A stretch of DNA of 54,494 nt from Bacteroidales bacterium (GTDB lineage: Bacteria > Bacteroidota > Bacteroidia > Bacteroidales > VadinHA17). The stretch lies in NCBI GenBank assembly GCA_024762655.1, contig JANTHB010000011.1, positions 1 to 54,494 on the forward strand, read 5' to 3'. Positions 8,945 through 18,370 of this stretch are shown one piece after another; within the stretch, counting starts at the first letter, position 1, and the number at the start of each line of letters is the position of its first letter. Made by a program: the position numbers and the translations under genes. The notes beneath the pieces were generated by a model, which worked only from the letters and a program-made list of their open reading frames with translations, had not been told where the DNA came from and did no database searches.

Positions 8945-9733
8945 ATGGATTTAGGACTGGAAAACAAACCGGTGCTGGTAATGGCCTCTACCTCAGGAAT
9001 CGGATATGCCGTTGCACTCGAATTTGCCAGGGAAAAAGCAAAGGTTATGTTATTCGGCCGTTCTGAAAAAAAATTACAGGAAGCGCGTTCAAAGATCTTT
9101 TCGATAACACACAATCCGGTAGAGTACATTGTGGGGGATATGACAAAAAAACGAGATATCGAACATGCCGTGAAAGAAACAGCCGGCACCTTTGGAACAA
9201 TATACGCGCTTTTTAACAATACAGGGGGTCCACAACCGGGCAAATTTGAAGACCTTGATGATACGAACTGGAAAGATGCCTTCGAATTAACTTTACTGAG
9301 TTACATCCGCTCCGTTCGTGCGGTGTTACCCATAATGCGAAAAGCAGGGAAAGGCCGTATTGTAAATAACACCTCCTCTTCAATAAAAAGTGCTATTGAC
9401 AATCTCATACTTTCAAACACGTTCCGTACGGGCATTATGGGTTTGACCAAAACACTGAGCAGAGAGCTGGGGCCGGAAAACATCCTGGTGAATGTAATTG
9501 GTGCCGGGAAGATTGCTACCGAACGCGTTAGATATCTCGACTCTGTTATAGCCTTACAGGAAGGGGTTTCTCCTGAAGAATACCGGAGAAAATTTGAAGA
9601 AGGAATTCCACTGAAGCGCTATGGGGATCCTGCAGAAATAGCGAAAATGGTTGTTTTTCTTTGTTCGGAAGCCAATACATACATCACCGGACAGAGTGTG
9701 CTGGTGGATGGGGGCATGATACAGGCCTATTGA
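8945..9733 (+). CDS. SDR-family oxidoreductase with atypical active site
   Basis: A 262-residue cytosolic protein with a Rossmann fold of the classical short-chain dehydrogenase type. It has a cofactor loop STSGIG at residues 15-20, NNTGG at 91-95 in place of NNAG, catalytic Ser in NNTSSS (141-146), and a C-terminal YITGQSVLVDGG. The normal catalytic YxxxK is absent: the aligned segment reads SNTFRTG, placing Ser157 and Arg161 where Tyr and Lys should be. Known SDR subfamilies with an SNxxRxG segment exist, so this is probably a true subfamily trait and not a sequencing error. The substrate cannot be told. The next gene, a secreted laminin-G-like protein, starts 49 bases downstream on the same strand. 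Confidence 0.85.
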   Translation: MDLGLENKPVLVMASTSGIGYAVALEFAREKAKVMLFGRSEKKLQEARSKIFSITHNPVEYIVGDMTKKRDIEHAVKETAGTFGTIYALFNNTGGPQPGKFEDLDDTNWKDAFELTLLSYIRSVRAVLPIMRKAGKGRIVNNTSSSIKSAIDNLILSNTFRTGIMGLTKTLSRELGPENILVNVIGAGKIATERVRYLDSVIALQEGVSPEEYRRKFEEGIPLKRYGDPAEIAKMVVFLCSEANTYITGQSVLVDGGMIQAY

Positions 9734-9782
9734 AGGTTGCTAAATCATCAATAAATATATAGCTTAATTAAATTAAATCATT

Positions 9783-10457
9783 ATGAAACCAAGTCTGATC
9801 GTCATCACTCTCTTATTGTTATCAGGGTCTTTGTCTGCACAAAAAAAGGAAACCATTCCTTTGGCCGGCAATACCAGTCTGGTCCCCGTAAATGTTACCA
9901 TGTCCGTGGAAAACTATTCGGGAAAAAAATCCTTGAAAGTTATTGATATCGGTAAAAATACAGAGGCGAAATTTGTAAAAATCGGGAACCTGATTTTCAA
10001 GAATGGCACCATTGAAATCAATGTCGCCGGGAAACCGGCTGCAGGAGCTGGTAAACAAGCAAGGGGATTTGTGGGTATTGCTTTTAGAATCAAGAATGAT
10101 AATTCGGGATTTGAGTGCATCTACCTTCGGCCGACAAACGGTCGCGCAGAGGATCAGGTCCGCAGAAATCATTCGGTGCAATATGTTTCTTTCCCCGGTT
10201 TTCCCTGGTATAAAATGCGCAAAGAATTTCCGGATAAATACGAATCTTATGTAGATCTTGTACCCGGAGCATGGACAAAAATAAAGATCGTGGTAAAGGG
10301 GAAGCAAGCCAGATTGTATGTTCACGGAAACACCCAGCCTACGCTGATAATAAATGATCTAAAGATGGGCGAAGATACGCAGGGAAGCATCGGATTGTGG
10401 ATTGGACCCGGCACCGAAGCACATTTCTCAGATCTGCGCATTACCCGGGAAGAATAG
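9783..10457 (+). CDS. Secreted concanavalin-like (laminin-G/DUF1080-like) domain protein
   Basis: A 224-residue protein with a signal peptide ending at LSAQ (MKPSLIVITLLLLSGSLSAQ), followed by a single all-beta domain. The segments NGTIEINVAGK, GFVGIAFRIK, FECIYLRPTNGR, GAWTKIKIVVKGKQARLYV and GSIGLWIGPGTEAHFSDLRI follow the pattern of concanavalin A-like carbohydrate-binding or DUF1080-type domains seen in Bacteroidota glycan utilisation. No catalytic residues can be named. It may be co-transcribed with the upstream SDR gene. The export prediction is firm; the ligand is unknown. Confidence 0.72.
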   Translation: MKPSLIVITLLLLSGSLSAQKKETIPLAGNTSLVPVNVTMSVENYSGKKSLKVIDIGKNTEAKFVKIGNLIFKNGTIEINVAGKPAAGAGKQARGFVGIAFRIKNDNSGFECIYLRPTNGRAEDQVRRNHSVQYVSFPGFPWYKMRKEFPDKYESYVDLVPGAWTKIKIVVKGKQARLYVHGNTQPTLIINDLKMGEDTQGSIGLWIGPGTEAHFSDLRITREE

Positions 10458-10595
10458 AATCCCCTTTTTTGCCTTTTCAGGATTATTTCCCTGCTCAAAA
10501 CCAAACATTTGATAAATGGCAGTTATTTTATTGAAAAGGAATCTTCCCGGTCTGATAATTTTAGCAAACCGGAAAGATTTTCGGTCAAAAATATT

Positions 10596-10603
10596 TAACT
10601 TTG
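10596..10603 (+). promoter_or_regulatory. Possible minus-7 box for the sortilin-type gene
   Basis: TAACTTTG matches the Bacteroidota TAnnTTTG minus-7 consensus and lies 84 bases before the start codon at 10687. A TTTTCGG at about 10579 is only a weak upstream-box candidate. Confidence 0.35.
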
Positions 10604-10686
10604 GAAGCAGAAACTTTTGTTACACCTGAACATCCTCATAAATTCATTATCATTAGCAGTAGATAATCCAAAATCATTTTAACCTC

Positions 10687-13600
10687 ATGCACCCATACAT
10701 TCATCCTTCAAAACGGATAAGATTCTTTCTATTATCCCTTTTTTTATTTTTTACCGGTTCACTGGCCTATACAAATGCCCAGCAGATAAATACCGGGCAG
10801 TTAAAGCAATTAAAATTCAGATATATCGGGCCGGTAGGAAACCGCATTATCTCCATAGCGGGGATCCCCGGAGATCCCCTGACCTATTTTGCAGGGGCTG
10901 CTTCCGGAGGGATCTGGAAAAGCAACGATGGAGGCATTCATTGGAAACCGGTCTTTGATGACAAACCGGTTCATTCCATCGGCGCCCTGACGATTGCCCC
11001 TTCCGATCCGCAGGTTATTTATGCCGGAACAGGAGAGAGTTTTATACGCTCCAATATTTCCATGGGCGACGGCGTCTGGAAATCCACCGACGGCGGGAAA
11101 ACCTGGAAACACACCGGTCTGGACAATACCGGACGCATCAGCAGGATCGTAGTACATCCGGATAATGCGGATATTGTCTGGGTGGCTGCGGTGGGCCATG
11201 CTTATTCTCCCCAAAAAGAGCGCGGCGTATTCATGACCACTGACGGCGGGAAAACCTGGAAACAAGTACTCTTTGTGGATGAAAATACCGGCGCCTCTGA
11301 TATCGTCATAGACCCGGAAAACCCCAGGGTACTTTTTGCCGGTATGTGGCAGCTTGAACTGAAAACCTGGACCAGATACAGCGGAGGCCCGGGCAGCGGA
11401 ATATATAAATCTACGGACGGAGGAATGTCCTGGAAAAAACTGCAGAAACACGGCCTCCCGGTGTTGCCCGTAGGCAAGATCGCCCTGGCTATGACCCCGG
11501 CACAACCGGAGCGTGTATATGCCCTGATAGAAACCGGCGACGGGGTTCCTCTCAACGGTAAAAAGACCGAAAGCGGAGAACTATGGCGGTCTGATAACCT
11601 GGGGAAAACCTGGACGCTGATCAACTCAAACAGAAACCTGGGCAGCAGACAGGCTTATTATACACGCTGTGCAGCCTCTCCGGACAACCCGAATGAAGTA
11701 TATTTTATTGCGGATAATTTTCTGGTGAGCATAGACGGAGGGAAAACGGCCCAGGCAGGACCTTCCGATTCACAGCCCAACTGGGATCACCATGAAATGT
11801 GGATTGACCCGACTGACGGAAACCGCATGGTGGTGGTGGGTGACGGGGGGCTCTCCATTTCCATAAACCGGGGAAAATCATGGAACAGGATCCAGTTGCC
11901 GGTGGCCCAGGTTTATCATGTAACCACAGATACGGAAATCCCCTACAATGTTCTGACAAACAGACAGGATGGCCCTTCCATGAAGGGGCCGAGCCGCACA
12001 AATATCGGCAGTATTTTCGGCGCAGGATATATTACATCCGGCATGTGGCATGCCGTAGGCGGCGGGGAAAGCGGTTTCGCTACCCCCGACCCGGAAAACC
12101 CCGATATCATCTGGTCCAGCACCTCAGGGTACGGCCCCCTGGGGGGAATTGTGGTAAAATACAATGAAAAAACCAAACAATACCGCCATACTGAAATATG
12201 GCCCGAACTTACCCGCGGACACCCGGCAAAGGATGTGAAATACCGGTTTCAATGGACCTTCCCCCTGCTTATCTCCCCGCATGATCACAATACCGTATAT
12301 GTCGGAAGCCAATATGTTCACCGCACCACCGACGGCGGGCAGAGCTGGGAAATCATCAGTCCCGACCTGACCCTGAATGACAAAAGCAAACAGGGCTTCT
12401 CCGGAGGTTTAACCGGCGATAATATCAATGTCGAATATGCCGACGTGATCTACGCCCTGGATGAGTCACCTGCCCGGAAAGGCCTGCTGTGGGCAGGTAC
12501 CAATGACGGACTGGTACAGGTGAGCCGTGATGCCGGAAAAACCTGGACCAACGTGACAAAAAACATCCCGGGCCTGCCGGCACTGGGCGTGGTCAGGAAT
12601 ATCGACGCCTCCAAATGGAACGCCGGAAAAGCATATATTACCGTTGACTTTCACCAGGTGGGGAATTTTCAGCCTTATGTCTATAAAACCGAAAATTACG
12701 GTAAAACCTGGAAGAAAATCGTAAACGGAATTTCCTGCGGCAATCTGAACTATGTCCGGAATATCCGTGAAGATCCGGTCCGTCCGGGACTCCTTTACCT
12801 GGGCACCGAGAATGCCCTTTATGTCTCTTTCAACGACGGTGAAAAATGGCAGTCCCTGATGACCAATCTGCCTCACACCCCTATGTACTGGCTTGATGTA
12901 CAGGAACAATTTAACGACCTTGTGGTCGGTACCTATGGCCGGGGCATATGGATCCTGGACGATATCACCCCCCTGCAGCAACTCACCGGAAAAATCACTT
13001 CGTCCGATGCGGCACTCTTCGACCCCAGACCGGCATACCGCTTTCAGCCGGTTACCAGAACCATGGAGTTTTTCCCACAACCCTCTTCCGGCCAGGATCC
13101 GCCTTACGGAGCCACTATTCATTTCTGGCTGACCAAGGCCAACAATCATGTGCATCTGGTCATAAATGATTCGGACGGGAAAACAGTTCGTTCCATGAAC
13201 TTGAAAGGAAAACCCGGGATAAACAGGATCTGGTGGGACCTGAGGAGCGACTCCACCAATCAGGTCGTTTTCAGAACCAAACCCCGCTATGCCGAATGGT
13301 ATCCCTTATCTGCCGGCAGGACACGTAAACAGAGCGGCCTTTCGTTCTCTGTCCTCCAGCCTCCCGGCACCTATACCCTGACACTTACCGTAAACGGAAA
13401 ATCATTCACCAAAAAACTGGAAGTTCTGAAAGATCCGCATTCGGAAGGCTCTTTGCAGGATATCATGAAGCAGACTTCCCTGCTCAATGAACTGTATCAC
13501 GAAATGAATACGGTTGCCTCCGAAATCAATAAAATAGAAAACATCAGAAGACAACTGCTGGATCTAAAAGCCTTGCTCGGTGCCATGAAAGATAAGCAGG

Positions 13601-13917
13601 AGGTGATCCCCGCTGTCGATTCCCTGCATAACCGCCTCCAGTCTTTTGAAAACAAACTGGTCCAGTTGAAAATTACGGGAACAGGACAGGACGAACTTCG
13701 CTATCCGGTAAAACTGGCAGGACGCATTGCTTACCTGGCTTCCATTGTGGCGGTTTCCGACTTCCCTCCGACAAAATCTGATTACGAAGTGCATCAGATC
13801 CTGAAAAAAAGGCTGGAGGAGTACACTGAAGAATTGAATACATTGCTGGACAAACCTTTTGCCTCCTTTCTGGAACTCCTGAAAGATCACAATATCGGAC
13901 CGGTGATTACAGAATAG
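10687..13917 (+). CDS. Secreted VPS10/sortilin-type beta-propeller protein (BNR/Asp-box repeats)
   Basis: A 1076-residue exported protein. The signal peptide ends near SLAYTNAQQ. The first 750 or so residues hold many Asp-box/BNR motifs (S/T-x-D-G-G-x-x-W: KSNDGGIHWK, KSTDGGKTWK, MTTDGGKTWK, KSTDGGMSWK, RTTDGGQSWE, VSRDAGKTWT), forming one or two large propellers like the VPS10/sortilin N-terminal domain. A WILDDITPL linker leads to an Ig-like segment and a helical C-terminal tail (residues about 930-1060) with heptad character. Bacteroidota encode many such proteins of about 1050 residues, often annotated as glycosyl hydrolases, but the Asp-boxes are structural and no sialidase arginine triad is evident. 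There is no sorting domain at the end, so a periplasmic location is likely. Confidence 0.85.
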   Translation: MHPYIHPSKRIRFFLLSLFLFFTGSLAYTNAQQINTGQLKQLKFRYIGPVGNRIISIAGIPGDPLTYFAGAASGGIWKSNDGGIHWKPVFDDKPVHSIGALTIAPSDPQVIYAGTGESFIRSNISMGDGVWKSTDGGKTWKHTGLDNTGRISRIVVHPDNADIVWVAAVGHAYSPQKERGVFMTTDGGKTWKQVLFVDENTGASDIVIDPENPRVLFAGMWQLELKTWTRYSGGPGSGIYKSTDGGMSWKKLQKHGLPVLPVGKIALAMTPAQPERVYALIETGDGVPLNGKKTESGELWRSDNLGKTWTLINSNRNLGSRQAYYTRCAASPDNPNEVYFIADNFLVSIDGGKTAQAGPSDSQPNWDHHEMWIDPTDGNRMVVVGDGGLSISINRGKSWNRIQLPVAQVYHVTTDTEIPYNVLTNRQDGPSMKGPSRTNIGSIFGAGYITSGMWHAVGGGESGFATPDPENPDIIWSSTSGYGPLGGIVVKYNEKTKQYRHTEIWPELTRGHPAKDVKYRFQWTFPLLISPHDHNTVYVGSQYVHRTTDGGQSWEIISPDLTLNDKSKQGFSGGLTGDNINVEYADVIYALDESPARKGLLWAGTNDGLVQVSRDAGKTWTNVTKNIPGLPALGVVRNIDASKWNAGKAYITVDFHQVGNFQPYVYKTENYGKTWKKIVNGISCGNLNYVRNIREDPVRPGLLYLGTENALYVSFNDGEKWQSLMTNLPHTPMYWLDVQEQFNDLVVGTYGRGIWILDDITPLQQLTGKITSSDAALFDPRPAYRFQPVTRTMEFFPQPSSGQDPPYGATIHFWLTKANNHVHLVINDSDGKTVRSMNLKGKPGINRIWWDLRSDSTNQVVFRTKPRYAEWYPLSAGRTRKQSGLSFSVLQPPGTYTLTLTVNGKSFTKKLEVLKDPHSEGSLQDIMKQTSLLNELYHEMNTVASEINKIENIRRQLLDLKALLGAMKDKQEVIPAVDSLHNRLQSFENKLVQLKITGTGQDELRYPVKLAGRIAYLASIVAVSDFPPTKSDYEVHQILKKRLEEYTEELNTLLDKPFASFLELLKDHNIGPVITE

Positions 13918-13923
13918 TTTGTT

Positions 13924-13931
13924 TATCTTTG
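13924..13931 (+). promoter_or_regulatory. Minus-7 promoter box before the plug-domain gene
   Basis: TATCTTTG matches TAnnTTTG exactly and lies 33 bases before the ATG at 13964, a suitable spacing. It begins only 7 bases after the stop codon of the preceding gene, which argues for independent transcription. Confidence 0.45.
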
Positions 13932-13963
13932 ATAAGTGCACGATACATTAAAAAACATTCATC

Positions 13964-14650
13964 ATGCGTTTACGCTTCATTAAGATAATATTTGGATTGC
14001 TCATAGCCATGGGTTCCGTAGGGTCCTCCCCCGGGCAGACCAAAACGATTCATGGGTTGGTCACCACTTTTGACAGTATTCCCCTGATCGGCGTGAGAGT
14101 CCGGGTAAAAAGCTCGAAAAAGACGGTATATACCGACACCCTCGGACATTTCACGGCAACCTGTCTGCCCAAGGATAAAATTCAGATCACTGCCAATGGA
14201 TTCATAAAACGGAATATTAAAATCAGGGAGAAGGTCAGGTATGTACTTGTAAATCTTAAGCTGAAACCTTCTCCCGGCAGTGCGGATATTGCCATCGGAT
14301 ACGGATATGTCAGGGACAGGGATAAGCTCTTTGCTGCCTCCCGGTTAAGTGGCAATGAACTGGATATGTCACACTATAATAACATCTACGATGTGATCAA
14401 ATCCCGGTTTCCGGGGGTGCATATTGAAAACGGAGAGATTATCATCCGCGGCTCCCAGTCGGTAATGAGCAGCAATGCCGCTTTGCTGGTTGTGGACGGC
14501 TCTGTTGTTGACCAGGGCACTTTCGCTGCCATTGAACCTTCGGATATTGCAAGTATTAATATCATAAAAGACGGAGGCGCAGCCATATATGGCGCCAGGG
14601 GATCCAACGGCGTAGTCATTGTAAAAACCAAAAACGGAAGCCAAAAATAG
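13964..14650 (+). CDS. Orphan CarboxypepD_reg plus TonB-receptor plug protein without barrel
   Basis: A 228-residue exported protein. It has a signal peptide (MRLRFIKIIFGLLIAMGSVGSSPGQ), a carboxypeptidase-regulatory-like beta-sandwich (KTIHGLVTTFDSIPLIGVRVRVK to LVNLKLKP, residues about 27-93), then a SusC-type plug (NIYDVIKSRFPGVHIENGEIIIRG, AALLVVDGSVV, IEPSDIASINIIKDGGAAIYGARGSNGVVIVKTK). The plug ends where a 700-800-residue beta-barrel would normally begin, and the frame closes cleanly with TAG, with no barrel remnants downstream. Short proteins of this kind are known in Bacteroidota; their role is unsettled and could be as an accessory or regulator of outer-membrane transport. A damaged 5' copy lies at 5417-5625. 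Confidence 0.85.
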   Translation: MRLRFIKIIFGLLIAMGSVGSSPGQTKTIHGLVTTFDSIPLIGVRVRVKSSKKTVYTDTLGHFTATCLPKDKIQITANGFIKRNIKIREKVRYVLVNLKLKPSPGSADIAIGYGYVRDRDKLFAASRLSGNELDMSHYNNIYDVIKSRFPGVHIENGEIIIRGSQSVMSSNAALLVVDGSVVDQGTFAAIEPSDIASINIIKDGGAAIYGARGSNGVVIVKTKNGSQK

Positions 14651-14966
14651 GAAATCCCCCGGCTAACCAAACAGGCGATCCTCGTCATCTGTCTGATTTA
14701 CCTGATATTACAACTTATATCACAACCAATTTTTGTTATTTCCAATAACATCTTCACCATACGACCCGGTATTCGGCTGAATACCTGTCGAATACCGACA
14801 AGTACCTACGTAGGCGCCTACGTAGATCACTCACAACTCACTCAATTACTTCGCCTTAAAGTATATTTATTTTAATCAGGTACAAACCGGTTCATCACAA
14901 TAATGCGCTTGAGTTATCATCCGGGTTATTTTTACAGATAATAAAGATTGCCAGGAGCCTAAGCGG
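14651..14966. other. Intergenic region between convergent genes, 316 bases
   Basis: No gene. It lies between the 3' ends of the plug gene (plus strand) and the FG-GAP gene (minus strand). Its main content is the hairpin cluster at 14769-14825; no T-rich tail follows directly. Confidence 0.6.
14769..14825. repeat. Three adjacent hairpins ending in a perfect 20-bp palindrome
   Basis: GGTATTC/GAATACC (7-bp stem, 4-base loop) at 14769-14786 and TGTCG/CGACA at 14787-14801 are followed by the perfect palindrome CTACGTAGGCGCCTACGTAG at 14806-14825. The last is shared, with one mismatch, with 29424-29447. Placement between convergent genes suggests a transcription-end or REP-like element. Confidence 0.75.
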
Positions 14967-17279
14967 TTATTGTTTAACGATCCTGAAAGTGGAAATCCCT
15001 TTAGAGGTATTGATTTTCACGAAATAAACAGCATTAACATAATGTGACATATCAATGGTCATTTGTTTGCGGGTATTTTCTGTTTTATAGAGAAGTTCAC
15101 CGGTCACCGTAACAATAGTAACAGATATCGGCTTTTCCGGTAAAATAATATTTAAATCATCTTTCACAGGATTTGGAAACATATTAATGGCATCAGCTTT
15201 CGCATCCTGAACGGCAGTTGCCCGATTAACCGTTAACGAAATGTGGCAATTATTACTATTATTGGAGTTATCGCTAACTATCCAGAGAATATCGGTTGTC
15301 CCCAACGGAAAAGAATGCCCCGCCAGACTTATGCTACCGTTAATGTTGTTTGTTATATTATTGACCGAACAATTATCCTCTGTTAATACATCTAGTTCTG
15401 TTCCTGTAACCAAATACATAGAATCACTGACATTCGCAATTACATCCATATCACCCGGGCAGGTAATGGTTGGAGCAAGAGTATCTGCAACCAGAACGGA
15501 AATTGTGTCGTATAGAATATTCCCGGCACCATCTTCCAGCTTGATGTAAACAGAATTATAGCCCGTCTGCGAGCAGTCGAACGATGAAGGAGACGCAGAA
15601 AAGTTTATTATACCGCAATTATCGGTAGCATCAATATCATCAAGCGTTAAACTTGCATTGCCGAGCGAGTCAAGATAGATGCTTGGGCTGGCATTTGAAA
15701 AAGCAGGAGAAATGGAATCTGTTGTCAACAGGGCAATATCACTATATTCATAGCCATACTGATTGGATACTCTGCATCTGAACCGGGCACTGTCTAAATC
15801 AGGATCATCAACATTAAAATAGAGTGTGTTTGTTAAGGCACCCTTAAAACCAGACACATATTCAAGTAAAGTAAAATTTGCAGTGCCGGCATATTTAATT
15901 TCCCATTGGTAAGCAATAATACTATCACCTGACACAGAAAAAGCTACACTGTCTCCTATACATATATTAAATAAAGAGTCAGGTTGTTGTGTTATTTCAG
16001 GCATATGAGGCGTAAAGATATATGCCGAACCTGATCTGGAATCTATATCACTATCATATTTGGCACCTGAGATAATAAAATCACCGTCTATGGATACGCT
16101 GTAACCAAACAAATCATTTTGATTGCCATCCGACGCTGTTAATTTAGCGTTTAATTGCCAGTTCCCGGCATTATTATAATAAACATAGATAGCTCCTGAA
16201 GCCGGTTCATTTCCATTATCATGATCGGCGCCGACAACAATTTTATCATCACTAATAGCTACTGATCCACCAAAGTCAATTTCCGTCTGAGCACCATCCG
16301 GGATAAGTTTTGCATCCAATTGCCACGTGTGTAAACCCGTAACATAATGATAGCTGTAAACATATGCAGCTCCTGCGTTGAGGCAGACTTCGTCATTTTT
16401 TGGAGAACCTGCCACTAAAGTTTTGTCTGATTTGTTAAAACTCAGGGAAGTACCGAAATTATCATAATCCCCTGCGTCAGAGGGTGTCAGTTTTGCATAT
16501 TGCTGGTAGGTGCCATCGGACAGTATTTCAAAAACATATACGGCTCCCCTGGAGGTACCGCCACCATCACATCCGGGCGCCCCAATGGCAATAAAAGGAT
16601 AAGCCAGGGAAACAGATTTACCGAAATTATCATTCGCCGCTCCGTCATCCGGTTTAATCTTAATTTCCAAATAACTGTTGCTGGATGAGGAGGCAGTACT
16701 ATCTATATAGACATACACCGACCCCGATTGATTTCCGTTATCATCGTCACCGGGTGCGCCTACTGCAATTATTTTTCCTGTTGATGACCCAAAGTCATAT
16801 TCTTCCATTTCTGTGGATGATCCAAAAATATCATAATCGCTCCCGTCTGATGCTGTTATTTTATTATAAGCCATCCATACGTGTCCGCTTAAAACATTCA
16901 GGTAGGCAACTTCATAGACTGCACCTGCATTTATACCCTTTTCATCATCGAAAGAAGCACCGACCACAATATGCTCGCCCACATTTGAAACAGAAATTCC
17001 AATATTATCATCAGGGCCACCAGCCATATTAAAATTTTCATACTGCCATATATTTCCAGCTTTTCTGGCAATTTTAATATTCCCTGTTTTACCATTACTC
17101 GTTTCTCCACCGGGAATCCCGATTACTGCGATATCATTATTAATATTAACCGAATTACCAAAATATGCATTTGCAGAATCCTGATAAGTCAGCTTTTGCA
17201 ACTCAATAAATGTTTGTGGCATTGCATCTATACCAACAGATATAAAAAGTATGGCCAGGAAGTTTTTTGCTTTCATCAC
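14967..17279 (-). CDS. Type IX-secreted FG-GAP repeat surface protein, second paralogue
   Basis: A 770-residue exported protein. A signal peptide (MMKAKNFLAILFISVGIDAMPQ) precedes about seven FG-GAP units (for example FGKSVSLAYPFIAIGAPGCDG, FGGSVAISDDKIVVGADHDNG, FGYSVSIDGDFIISGAKYDS), an Ig-like segment starting PEITQQPDSLFNICIGDSVAF, HYR-like units (ATDNCGIINFSASP, LTEDNCSVNNITNN) and a Por/type IX sorting domain (INMFPNPVKDDLNI to STFRIVKQ). The domain order is the same as in the gene at 5950-8250, but the propeller units have diverged and lack the near-identical DNA repeats seen there. It is AT-rich relative to the metabolic genes. A cell-surface role is likely; adhesion is only an inference. 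Confidence 0.85.
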   Translation of the reverse strand: MMKAKNFLAILFISVGIDAMPQTFIELQKLTYQDSANAYFGNSVNINNDIAVIGIPGGETSNGKTGNIKIARKAGNIWQYENFNMAGGPDDNIGISVSNVGEHIVVGASFDDEKGINAGAVYEVAYLNVLSGHVWMAYNKITASDGSDYDIFGSSTEMEEYDFGSSTGKIIAVGAPGDDDNGNQSGSVYVYIDSTASSSSNSYLEIKIKPDDGAANDNFGKSVSLAYPFIAIGAPGCDGGGTSRGAVYVFEILSDGTYQQYAKLTPSDAGDYDNFGTSLSFNKSDKTLVAGSPKNDEVCLNAGAAYVYSYHYVTGLHTWQLDAKLIPDGAQTEIDFGGSVAISDDKIVVGADHDNGNEPASGAIYVYYNNAGNWQLNAKLTASDGNQNDLFGYSVSIDGDFIISGAKYDSDIDSRSGSAYIFTPHMPEITQQPDSLFNICIGDSVAFSVSGDSIIAYQWEIKYAGTANFTLLEYVSGFKGALTNTLYFNVDDPDLDSARFRCRVSNQYGYEYSDIALLTTDSISPAFSNASPSIYLDSLGNASLTLDDIDATDNCGIINFSASPSSFDCSQTGYNSVYIKLEDGAGNILYDTISVLVADTLAPTITCPGDMDVIANVSDSMYLVTGTELDVLTEDNCSVNNITNNINGSISLAGHSFPLGTTDILWIVSDNSNNSNNCHISLTVNRATAVQDAKADAINMFPNPVKDDLNIILPEKPISVTIVTVTGELLYKTENTRKQMTIDMSHYVNAVYFVKINTSKGISTFRIVKQ

Positions 17280-17811
17280 TAATTTATTCTTTAATATGCA
17301 ATAATAATAAAAATATTACACCTTGAAAGAGTAATGAAAATAATGGATAAGGATCTGTCATCATCATTCCAAATACACATTATGCGAAAGAACCCGGGAT
17401 TATAGAAATTTTCCGTGTTACTTAGGGAATCTGAAACACTTTCCCTGCACCCTCTCCCGGTTTGCATTTAATTAGTCCTTCATCCCGTAAACGCATTTAT
17501 TTTATTATAAAGAGAAAAATTAGAAGGAGAAGATCTGTTAACCAAAAAATAACGAAATTTCTTAAACCTAAATTTCTTTATTACACCTCACCCAAAACTT
17601 TCTTCGAAAGTTTTGACCTCTCCTCAAGGAGAGGTGTAGATGGAACCCCGGGGCAGCCCGTTTGAACGGCTTCAGCCGGGTGGACCTGTCCGACTGGCGT
17701 CAGCCAGGCGGGAGCCCCGAGGAATTCTTTTGATTAAATAACCCTCTGATATCGGAGACCCGGCATCAGGAGGGTCTAATAATATCATTTTTTCTTTTAC
17801 TTTTGTCTTCC
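17280..17811. other. Intergenic region, 532 bases, mostly composite repeat copy B
   Basis: The first 270 bases are AT-rich and presumably hold the promoter of the minus-strand FG-GAP gene, but no clear box was found. Repeat copy B occupies 17551-17740. The remaining bases lead into the isoprenylcysteine methyltransferase-like gene. Confidence 0.5.
17551..17740. repeat. Composite dispersed repeat, copy B (both modules present)
   Basis: The frame reads ACGAAATTTCTTAAA ... CCCCGGGG ... GGAATTCTTTTGATTAAA. Module 1, between the left arm and CCCCGGGG, starts AATTTCTTTATTACACCTC and contains two hairpins: AAAACTTTC/GAAAGTTTT and ACCTCTCC/GGAGAGGT. Module 2, after CCCCGGGG, has two diverged copies of the GTCCGAACGGnnTCAGCC unit. 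Confidence 0.82.
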
Positions 17812-18369
17812 ATGAGCAAGGTTTTTATTATAATCTGGTCCTTGTGGTTTCTTTCGGAGATTTTCCTGAACCGTTTGTTACGTTCCGGAAAACAGGACCA
17901 GAAGGATCAGGATAAAGGTTCTCTGCGCCTAATATGGATCACCATCGCTGCAGCCAATACCCTCGGAGTTCTCTTTGCTGTTTATATCCCGTTGCCGATA
18001 GGTCATGGTCTTACGCTGCCTTTGACAGGTCTGGCGATCATTGTCTGCGGAATGATAATCAGGTTTGTGTCCGTATGGTCGTTGGGGAAATACTTTACCG
18101 TGGATGTTACCATCCGTAAAAACCATAAAATTAAAACGGACGGGATCTATAAACGGGTCAGGCATCCCTCCTATACCGGCTCCATCCTCTCGTTCATCGG
18201 TTTCGGCATATCCCTGAACAACTGGATCAGTCTGGCAGTGGTCGCCATCCCCGTCATTCTGGCCATGCTGTACAGGATCCGTATTGAGGAACAATTGCTT
18301 ACGGAACAGTTTGGCAAAGAATATCTGGATTATAAAAAAAAGACCAGGCGACTGATTCCCTTTTTTTAA
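17812..18369 (+). CDS. Isoprenylcysteine carboxyl methyltransferase (ICMT/PEMT)-like membrane protein
   Basis: A 185-residue membrane protein with four to five hydrophobic segments. The C-terminal half has the family hallmark: TDGIYKRVRHPSYTGSILSFIGFG (SAM-binding RHPxYxG) and RIRIEEQLLTEQFGKEYLDYKKKTRRLIPFF (the E-E-x-x-L...F-G-x-x-Y-x-x-Y motif). Bacterial members methylate unknown small molecules or lipids, since bacteria have no prenylated CaaX proteins. The ATG at 17812 is preferred over an upstream in-frame TTG at 17803. It is flanked by repeat copies B and C and has no operon partner. Confidence 0.85.
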   Translation: MSKVFIIIWSLWFLSEIFLNRLLRSGKQDQKDQDKGSLRLIWITIAAANTLGVLFAVYIPLPIGHGLTLPLTGLAIIVCGMIIRFVSVWSLGKYFTVDVTIRKNHKIKTDGIYKRVRHPSYTGSILSFIGFGISLNNWISLAVVAIPVILAMLYRIRIEEQLLTEQFGKEYLDYKKKTRRLIPFF

Positions 18370-18370
18370 T

